Positions 56,261-64,000 of a stretch of 64,000 nucleotides of DNA are shown piece by piece; the first letter of the stretch is position 1, and every line of letters begins with the position of its first letter. The notes beneath the pieces were generated by a model, which had not been told where the DNA came from, ran no database searches, and worked only from the letters and a program-made list of their open reading frames with translations. This stretch comes from Liolophura sinensis. Its lineage: Eukaryota; Mollusca; Polyplacophora; Chitonida; Chitonidae. The position numbers and the translations under genes were made by a program. The stretch is taken from the NCBI RefSeq assembly GCF_032854445.1, contig NC_088307.1:17808017-17872016 (forward strand). Direction: 5' to 3'.

Positions 56261-59200
56261 CGCTGACGCCACGCACACGCGCCTTGGGGAGCGCGGACTC
56301 AACAACACACACTCCCTCCACTGCATTGCCTCCATCGCAATGCGACACGTTTGCAACTTACTATATTACTCCTGAACAACTCAGGGGTCAGCCTGGGCGT
56401 GGTGCCGGGCTGGCTGAGGTAGTTAGCGTGGTGGGTTTTTTTTCTTTTCCCCGATTGCCTATTGCTATGCAAATTGCCGATTGCCTATTGCTATACAAAA
56501 CCTATTATGAAAAACGCCACGCAGAGGAGTTCGTTTATAATTGAAATGATCCGAATCGAAAATACAAACAAAATAACCCACTAATAGGTTACAAAGCAGC
56601 GTTCAGTGCTTACTTGGGAATCTGTGAATGTCACTGTCTTGTCTGTCTCGAAATTACAGGTTCGCGTGCTCATACGTTAGACAGAGCCTCTAAACGCGTT
56701 GTCTTATTTAATTCCTTTTGCCGTCTGCTTCGGAAACAGCTTTCGCTCCATACCCCAAGACTTGTCGGCTAAGAGTAAAACCTGTGGTGCTATTGATAGC
56801 CATTCCACATCTAGCTCAGTACAAGGGAGATTGTTGATGTATTTTGGAGAAATAGTCATTCTTGGGTATAATATGTACGGTACATTGGCAGTAATATGTA
56901 TATGTTCAAGACTGTCCTTCCCGTATTTTGGTTCAGATTATTGGTAAGAGCTATTTCCCTTCGTTGAAAATGACGACCGTTTATTTCAGAGTCACTACGT
57001 CGATCACAATAATCGATGTGTGGAAAGGCTTTGCTGCATGGCAGACGCCGAAAAACAGTGTGAAGTTAGTGTCTGTGATACAAGGAGATTGTTATACCGT
57101 GATCTAACTTTGACCAACAATAAATAACAGTCTAATTAAGACGCATGCAGACAATCGTCGCTGGTTTTCCTCCTTGCCTTAGATATGTTACGGTATATAG
57201 CTTAATTGTACGGAGTCGTAAAATTGACATGATGAAAAAAAATTTTTGGAAGAGAATTGTTTTGACGCCCGATTTGTAAACTCAGTGTCCGGAGTTTGAC
57301 CAATCATTATTAAGGGTTACGCTATAATGTCATCTATATACAGGGATGTCTGATCGTCAGTGCTATTATGCTTTTTCAGATTAACTTCTTTCGCTTGCAA
57401 AAAATACTTTATCAGTCCCCCGCCCCCCCCCCCCCTCAACCAAAAAAAAAGCGCCAACACGGTTTATAGTATAACCTCCTACAATCTGATATTATTAGTA
57501 GTAAAGTAAACACTCAACCAAATAATACGATATCCCTGAGTTTCAAACTTACCACAGCCCTCCTCAGACATGGTATGTGACATGAAATTAAGACCTTTGA
57601 TCCCAACGTGTATAGCTTGTTTTAGTACCACCCTGCCTGGATCAAGTACATGTATTCGAATAGTGTCTCACATATAACTATTACAGTTCTTTTCTTACTG
57701 AAAGAACTCAATTTGGTTGTATAAGGGCGGGGTTGCACGCTGTATTTTATTTTTATTTAGTCCATATATGTCTCTTTGAAATCTGTTTATTAACAAGCTG
57801 CCTCATTGATATAGGGAAATGCATATGTGTTTTTAAACAGATTGGAATTGACCTGTTTAGGCGATTATACCCGTTGTTATCCACGTTCTTGATCTAAAAT
57901 ACAAGTTATTTATCTTGTTGGTAAGACCCTACAATCAAAACATGTCAGTGAGAGATGCTCGTCTGTGGCAGCCATCTTGGCTATTTGATGGCAAACGACC
58001 TGTGATTGGCCTATTAAGAAGAATGCATGCTGCAAGGTTTTGTAACCATGCGCATTTTTAAAAAGTGACTCGCCAATAAAGATGTCCTTAATGTTTTTTT
58101 GGTTCCTTCGATTTTGAAAATATACCAAAATAGTGACAGTTTGGATCAGCTGGTTACATTGTGGCTAAACCGCGGTACTAATAAAAAAAAAGTACACATC
58201 AAGTTCGACGATCTTCGCTGTTCTGTCTTAAGTAATGTGACAAACGATTGAATCACATATCCCTCATCTTGTAAATCTTGCGTGATTCACACATCACCCA
58301 TCTTGTAAATCTTGCGTGATTCACACATCTCCCATCTTGTAAATCTTGCGTGATTCACACATCACCCATCTTGTAAATTTGCGTGATTCACACATCACCC
58401 ATCTTGTAAATCTTGCGTGATTCACACATCTCCCATCTTGTAAATCTTGCGTGATTCACAAATCCCTCATCTTGTAAATCTTGCTTGAATCACACAACAC
58501 CCATCTTGTAAATCTTGCGTGATTGATAAATCCCTCAGCTTGTAAATGTTGCGTGATTCACAAATCCCCCATTTTGCAAATCTTAAGTGAATCTCATAAC
58601 TCCCATTTTGCAAATGTTGCGTGAATTACCTATCCCCCATCTTGTAAATCTTGCTTGAAACACATATCCCTCACCATACAAATCTTGCGTGAATCACAAG
58701 TCACGGCGACAATCAGCATACGCCGATAATCTGACCTGTCTGAAACCACTTTAAAAGGGCTAGCAACGAAGTTGCCTGTTGGACATTGCTATGACGTTAA
58801 GTTTGACAAAATTGTGTACGGCCTATGCATGATTCCCGAACAAAAGTCCGAGGGACCTGTTTTACTAAGCAGTCGCACCTGGCGTATACAGCGAAGAGAT
58901 ACGTCACCATGGTAAACGAGCATGGCATAGTGCTGCGAAAATTTCTAAAACAGGGCGCAGTTGCCCATGTCAAATATCTCGAGACTGGGCAGCGGGTCAC
59001 TCTTTTTAGGCCAAATTCAACCGCTGAGGAAATACAGTGGTTTCCATTTTCTTTTCAGGCCTAGACCTTACATACCCGTAGGAACAGACGATCTTTAGGA
59101 TACCACACTGAAAATGGCTTTGGACTGGACATCACTTGTAAAGAAAGCAACGCTCCGCAACGCTTATTCCTGCTATTTAGACCAAAATTTCATATGTTAA

Positions 59201-59885
59201 TAGTCTCCTGACATTACATGTCAGCTACATACACTCGGTCTTCGCCAGCTCTCAAAACTGAACTGAGCCCAGGCAAACCAGATGGGACACTAAAGTGGGG
59301 AGATTGCACACCATGTACCGAGCAACCTGAAATGTACATACTTAACCAGGTGAGTTGATCGCCAAGCCCTAACACGGACCATTCGTAGTGAGGGGTTCAA
59401 ACCCAGTTGATTATTTTTCATTTTTTGTCATACTGTTTCTCCATATTGTCTATGTGTATAAATACTGTTACAATCTGTACATGGAGGTTGAGTGTAGTGA
59501 ATTTTCTATTGTCTATGTACTTCGGCAGTTGAATAAAGCTATTCGTCGTTATGTATGTTATCATCTGTTCGTAAAAAGATGTTTTCCAAAGCTTAATATT
59601 TCCCATCATGGTAAAATAGTCCAGTGCATTACTTTCATAGTGTTTCCTTATTTGCCATTCAATTGGGCCTTGATGCTTGGCCACCGGTATCGCTGTAAGG
59701 AACGTAACAGCTTTAATTATTCTTCTTCTTTGAACAAAAATTTCTTCTGTGGCAATGATCTGACAAGACTGTGGAAAAATACACAAATGACAAAAGACAA
59801 CAAAATAGGTATTCACTGTCAACTTTTATGTACCGGTAAATGTTAAGTTACAAAAGTTCCAATTTATCCGTCCAGTTAAATATTT
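56260..59885. other. Intergenic region, no gene supported
   Basis: Mostly AT-rich sequence with a C-run (57419-57434) and the 34-bp array (58240-58700). Two open stretches (about 58825-59064 + and 59388-59846 +) lack domains and splice partners. A B-box-like GGGTTCAAACCCAG motif at about 59392 may mark an old SINE head. Confidence 0.5.
58240..58700. repeat. 34-bp minisatellite, about 13 copies
   Basis: The unit CACATCTCCCATCTTGTAAA plus TCTTGCGTGATTCA alternates TCTCCC, TCACCC and TCCCTC variants and decays towards the right end. Confidence 0.92.
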
Positions 59886-60651
59886 TTAATGTCCTTTCTT
59901 GTTGAAAAAATTGTCCAAGTTTGAAAAGCTGCTCTTTGGGCTCAGTTGTCCGAATTTCTCTACAACAGCTCCTTTCGTCCTCTTTATGGGTGAACCTTTG
60001 CTTTCCTCATTGTGATTCGCCGCTACTGGAGGAACTTTTTGCGCGGTATGGAGGTGGTAGTCTTTGATCTTGACCTCTGACCTTGTCAAGGATTTGCGCA
60101 ATGTATTCATCCAAGCAGTAAGTCTAGACATCTTCGGTTTCCATAAAGCGTCCAATCGCTGCGGGATAAGGGTGATATGTCTTCCGGGTAAATGATAAAC
60201 GGAATATGAAGCCTTCTTTGTTGTGTCATCCTTCTGAGAGCAGTCTTTCTGCATTTTCTTTGTTTTCATAGGTAAGTGGGAGCGTTTCTCCCCATCATGG
60301 TGGACTGCCTTGGGTTTCATCACTGCTGATCCTTTATCCACCACAGAACTGGTCTGGAAATTCGATACAGGGATGCGGAATGGTTTGAAGGCAGCTTGGC
60401 GGCTTCGGCTTCCCAATTTCAAAGCCAGGCACCTCGAAATATCAGGATTTACCCAGAAAATGGGTATTGGTATACATGACATCTGTCCCCAGCCAGTCTT
60501 TCTCTGAACACCTTTTCTCTTCGTCCTTGACTGCTTCTCTTTCTTGATAGGCCTCAGCCTCTCTGTTTCATCACGGAGCTGATTACATTTTTCAATGTTC
60601 AAAACTTCGTCTCTCATGTCTTCAACCCTTTTCCATGCGTTCTCTAACCAC
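59886..60651 (-). CDS. Exon 2 of the basic protein and stop
   Basis: Acceptor TATTCCAG/GTGG. 254 codons follow without a stop, which is unlikely by chance here, with a steady Lys/Arg/Ser bias. A small hydrophobic-aromatic segment (IPIPIFWVNPD) and the repeated proline-basic context suggest a real protein. Confidence 0.75.
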
Positions 60652-61296
60652 CTGGAATACATATTTGGAACATGCATTAAAAACCCGCCCGTAAGAACAA
60701 TGGTAACATAAAAGCAGTGCAGAGCAGCACAGACGCTATCCGAATTTCGAACATTTGCTAAATTATTAATTTTCGTAAACATTTGAGCCATGTGAATCAC
60801 ATCATATTAAACAGATACCGTAATTAATATGCTCCCTTAGATATGACTTTTTTTTTTCATTCCCGAAGCCATAGGTTTTACATTTAAGTACATAAGGTAA
60901 CACAGAAGCTGACACCGAAGATTAGCATACGTTTCAGTTTACTTTACCTTAATGTCCGAATGACGTTCTGTCACATATTATTTTGTGTATAATATTCATT
61001 TTTTTATTTATTTGTTTGGTGTTTCACTTATATGACGGCAGCCAGCATTATGGTGGGAGGAAACCGGGAAGAGCTCTGCGGAAACCCACGACCATCCGTA
61101 GGTTGCTGTCAGACCTTCCCACATACGACTGGAGAGTAACGTGTATAATCTACAAGTACCCGTCTCCCACGGCTGGCTCATCAGCGTCCACGATTGTTCT
61201 GTTAACCCGTGGTGCGTGACCTTTGTCGCAGGATGGAGAAACATACCCCGGTAACTGATCAGGCGTGAAATGCTCTTCTTCATAAATCGTCTCCAT
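59886..61296 (-). CDS. Unrecognised basic protein, two exons (whole gene span)
   Basis: On the minus strand, exon 61296-61247 and exon 60651-59886 join in phase 2 to about 271 residues. The N-terminal 45 or so residues are acidic and helical (METIYEEEHFTPDQLPGW, then ENAWKRVEDMRDEVLNIEKC). The rest is rich in Lys/Arg/Ser with WVNPDISRCLALKLGSRSRQ, HLPGRHITLIPQRLDALWKP and a C-terminus FGQLSPKSSFSNLDNFFNKK. No signal peptide or membrane segment is visible, so it should be cytosolic, nuclear or axonemal. I do not recognise a family. Alternative ATGs at the 60800 end lie in the intron. Confidence 0.72.
61003..61140 (-). mobile_element. SINE family 1, reverse partial copy in the intron of the basic-protein gene
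   Basis: TTTATTTGTTTGGTG, TATATGACGGCAGCCAGCAT, TATGGTGGGAGGAAACC and CCACGACCATCCGTAGGTTG. Confidence 0.88.
61247..61296 (-). CDS. Exon 1 of the basic protein
   Basis: ATG GAG ACG starts a 16-codon exon (METIYEEEHFTPDQLP) ending GG/GTATGT in phase 2. Its phase matches the downstream acceptor exactly, giving the Gly-Trp junction. Confidence 0.65.
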
Positions 61297-62117
61297 AGTC
61301 TATAATTGGGGGGAAAAGAACAGACACTGATATAAAACATCGTCAACAGAGTTTATTGCAGGGTAATAAGACGTAAACATCTACTTTGTAACACGCACAA
61401 CGACTAACAGCATTGAGAGCAAAACCAGAGCAGCGACGACAGTCTAGGATAGTTGAGAAATGGTCACACGTAACCAGTGAAGTACAACTTCAATTTCCCT
61501 GTTAGGGTTTTATTCTAACTGTTTTATCCCTTTTCACAAATACAAAGGCTGAAGATTTCTTTAGATTTGTTTCAAATTTGTGTCCATATGTCATGATATT
61601 AAAAAAAGCAGTTTTTTCTTGTTATCTCATATTTCGGATTTATGCTATGAAAGAGACCGAACCATCATTTCATTGCAAATAACCTTTAGATTATAAAGTA
61701 TATGGATCTTAGCCAGCACAACTATGATCACTCTGTAGACGAATACCGTGCTCTATATCCATATGATAGGTCGGCACATCGAAATATGTTCTACACATTT
61801 TTGATTCGTGAAAATTGTACAACAGCACTTTTCGTGTCTTTAAACTGGTGCATCTGTTTTAGAATGAAAATAATTGACCAGGAACGAAATAGGGCCTATA
61901 TTCGTATAAAGTTCGTCTTGAATTTGGTACCCTATTTAGTTGCATCCGGTTCCACATGAGACCTAAACTTCGGTTAATCTACATGTAATATTATAAATTT
62001 TTTATTGTATGATGAGTGTGAATTTTTGACAACAATGAGCTTTTAGTCCCCGGTGTGTGTTATGGAATGCAGGTTATTAATAACTGAGTTTGTATGATTG
62101 CAATTTTGTCCCCTAAT

Positions 62118-62310
62118 TAAATTCTGTTTAGCCCACGGTACTAGAGAGCATGTAATTTGCTACTGTTTAAGCAATTCAAAGCAATTTAAACAATTAAAAT
62201 AAAACCCTAACTGAGGTAAACTGAAAGGAGGCCGTATTTCACCGGTTGCGTATGACCACAGGCCAATTTTCGCACTGTCGTCGATGCTCTGGTTTAGACT
62301 TTTTATGCTA
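62118..62310 (+). repeat. Dispersed repeat, same family as 1578-1880
   Basis: AATAAAACCCTAACTGAGGT, GGCCGTATTTCACCGGTTGC and GCTCTGGTTTAGACTTTTTA follow the same order as at 1.6-1.9 kb. Confidence 0.6.
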
Positions 62311-62673
62311 TAAGCCTATTCTGCAAAACAATCTTGTTGTTTTTCTTGTATTCCGTTATGTTAAACAGACTCATTTTAATCTCATCTACAAAGTAAATTG
62401 AGGACAAAATGAAACTACCTACCCTTTAATTTATTGCTGTTGTGATCGGCTGCTTTAGCCTAGTTCATCTTTGTCCTGTCGTAATCTTTGCCGAAGACAA
62501 ACGGTTTACGTCAGACGTTTGTGACGTGTCCTCGTTGAGATCAATAGATTATGACGTAATCAGGGTGACATAAGAATACATTCCTCGGTGCAAGCGGTAA
62601 AAACAGAACACACCAATCTCATTCCCTGACGTACTCTGTTACGTCAGGTACATTACAAAGCTATCTGCCTAAG

Positions 62674-62981
62674 GATCAATTTCCACTGCGCGCCGCGCCG
62701 CAAAATCCTCACAGCACACTGCAATTCATGCCGCATAGGTAATTTCCACTGCACGCTACGCTGCCCCAGCAAGTTGTTGATACTAGATGGCTGCCTCCTG
62801 CAACCATAGAAACAGACAATAAAAAGAAAAACGATTGTTCTGGCAAATGATTGGTTTAAAATGAAAATAGAGCTATCGCGCCGCCGCACAAAATGGTGGC
62901 GGCGCCCCTCCGGAGCCGCGCCGCGTACAGTGGAATGTTATGTTGCGCGGCGTGCGGTGAGGCGTGCAGTGGAAATTGGCC
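62674..62981. mobile_element. MITE-like element with GC-rich terminal inverted repeats
   Basis: CAATTTCCACTGC (62677-62689) is the exact inverse of GCAGTGGAAATTG (62966-62978), and GCGCGCCGCGCCGC near the left end is mirrored by GCGCGGCGTGCGG on the right. A third copy of the motif (TAATTTCCACTGCACGC) lies at about 62740. No ORF. Confidence 0.8.
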
Positions 62982-63307
62982 TTCTACGCTAGGGTTTAAT
63001 ACGAGATCTTGAGAAAATTTGTACACCGGATCTGACATCAAATATAGCACGCTGAAATGACGCACATGTCTAGGACGTCTCCTTTAACTAGCGCAGTCAT
63101 ATGCGCCCATCTTCAGGGAAAACGTAAAAACTTTAACAATATATATATAGGTTATTTCGGAAGTTACTCCTACTCCGCAACAATGTAGCCGATAGTATTT
63201 TCAACCTGTCTAATAAACATTCGACAGTTATGTTACTTAATTGTACGCTCTTCTAGTCCGAAATTTGTTCATTCGTCAAGCAATTTTCACTCAATGCATT
63301 GTTAGAA

Positions 63308-63460
63308 ATATATTTATTTATTTGATTGGTGCTTTACGCCGTACTCAAGAATATTTCACTTATACGACGGCGGTCAGCATTATGGTGGGTGGAAACCGGG
63401 CAGAGCCCGGGGGAAACCCACGACCATCCGCAGGTTGCTGGAAGACCTTACCACGTAAGC
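63308..63460 (-). mobile_element. SINE family 1, reverse partial copy, well conserved
   Basis: TTTATTTATTTGATTGGTGC, TTACGCCGTACTCAAGAATA, ACGACGGCGGTCAGCATTAT and GGGCAGAGCCCGGGGGAAAC; the head is absent. Confidence 0.92.
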
Positions 63461-63724
63461 CTATATTACCGTAAGTGCATGACTATAATGAAATATTCTA
63501 GGCCAACATGTAAGTCCATGATAATCGGTACTGTAAATGATCTGAAAGGATTTAAAAGTTCGTCCAGGATTAAGTCACTCACTCATTCTGACCTGATTCT
63601 TAGAATTATTTTGTTCTTAGAAGGTTGTTTACAGGTTTATTTGAAGGGTAATTAAAATCATGTCTTACTCAACAGTCTAGCCCGAGAAAACTGTAAGTTT
63701 CTGCGCTAATAGTATTACTTAATG

Positions 63725-64000
63725 ACCTTTGGTTGCCTATATAAGTGGACTCCTTTGGTTGCCTTTATCAGTGGACTCTTTTGGATGCCTCTATAAGTGG
63801 ACTCCTTTGGTCTCCTCTATAAGTGGACTCCTTTGGTTGCCTCTATAAGTGGACTCCTCTGGTGGCCTCTATAAGTGGACTCCTTTGGTTGCCTGTATAA
63901 GTGGACTCCTTTGGTTGCCTCTATAAGTGGACTTTGGTTGCCTCTATAAGTGGACTCCTTTGGTTGCCTCTGTAAGCGGACTCCTTTGGTTGCCTTTATA
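63725..64000. repeat. 28-bp minisatellite running off the window
   Basis: The unit CTCCTTTGGTTGCCTCTATA plus AGTGGACT is repeated about ten times with minor changes and one 5-6-bp deletion. The array continues past the last base, so its full length is unknown. Confidence 0.93.

Larger units (their letters stand above)
61297..64000. other. Upstream of the basic-protein gene to the window end
   Basis: It should contain the promoter of the minus-strand gene. It holds a dispersed repeat (62118-62310), a MITE-like element (62674-62981), a reverse SINE (63308-63460) and the 28-bp array at the edge. An 85-codon frame at 61702-61959 + is not supported by splice or domain evidence. Confidence 0.5.

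Noticed and set aside
58825-59064. 79-codon ORF with protein-like C-terminal half
   Set aside because: No homologous domain, no upstream exon or signal peptide, and it ends in a splice-like TTTTCAG. Evidence is insufficient.
59388-59846. 152-codon + strand ORF and its 134-codon antisense
   Set aside because: Both strands are open over the same bases with low-complexity composition. There is no domain and no exon partner.

Overview
This is a piece of a repeat-rich animal nuclear genome. The four genes I can assemble are all split by GT-AG introns, with exons of about 40 to 770 bases separated by introns of up to 6.6 kb. Two SINE-like families fill the introns and gaps. One is tRNA-derived with an AATA-rich tail, a GACGGCGG box and an AATACTTGAG/ACGGCG box. 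The other carries a GTTTGGGGTTTAACGTCGTA box. From memory, repeats of this kind are typical of marine lophotrochozoans (molluscs and relatives), so a mollusc-like invertebrate is my best guess. No rRNA, genuine tRNA, CRISPR array or bacterial operon is visible.

Genes. (1) On the + strand, 4885-16140, five phase-compatible exons encode a secreted precursor of about 180 residues: signal peptide, acidic propeptide ending in Lys-Arg, two homologous Arg/Ser/Tyr-rich exons, a second Lys-Arg, then a C-terminal domain made of two tandem six-cysteine C-C-CC-C-C modules. (2) On the + strand, 20288-26996, five exons, all joined in phase 1, encode about 326 residues: signal peptide, a SUEL/rhamnose-binding-lectin-like domain, a CUB domain, a short linker and a strongly basic Lys/Arg tail. 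(3) On the - strand, 42455-34287, four exons encode about 235 residues of an unrecognised single-pass membrane protein with three N-glycosylation sequons after the membrane segment. (4) On the - strand, 61296-59886, two exons encode about 271 residues of an unrecognised basic protein.

Mobile-element block, 45-56 kb. The decayed coding region of a Polinton/Maverick (adinto-like) family-B DNA polymerase runs + from about 48.1 to 54.8 kb. A decayed retroviral-type integrase runs - from 55.83 to about 54.77 kb, tail to tail with the polymerase. Beyond the integrase start lies an array of CCAAT boxes, E2F-like sites and a CRE, which looks like its old promoter. The polymerase is split by a nearly complete Penelope-like retroelement (50.35-53.9 kb) with an N-terminal GIY-YIG endonuclease (Naiad-type layout). 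Its endonuclease and reverse transcriptase halves are in one frame, separated by a single UGA. End fragments of the same retroelement occur at 13.3, 15.3, 38.1 and 46.2 kb. The 38.1 kb copy touches an exon of gene 3 and appears to form its splice donor.

The remainder is non-coding: minisatellites of 48, about 47, 23, 81, 34, 28 and 21 bp (two with clear higher-order structure), TIR elements (MITEs), microsatellites and segmental duplications. The very long open frames over 9.6-10.9 kb are an artefact of a 48-bp repeat lacking stop codons.
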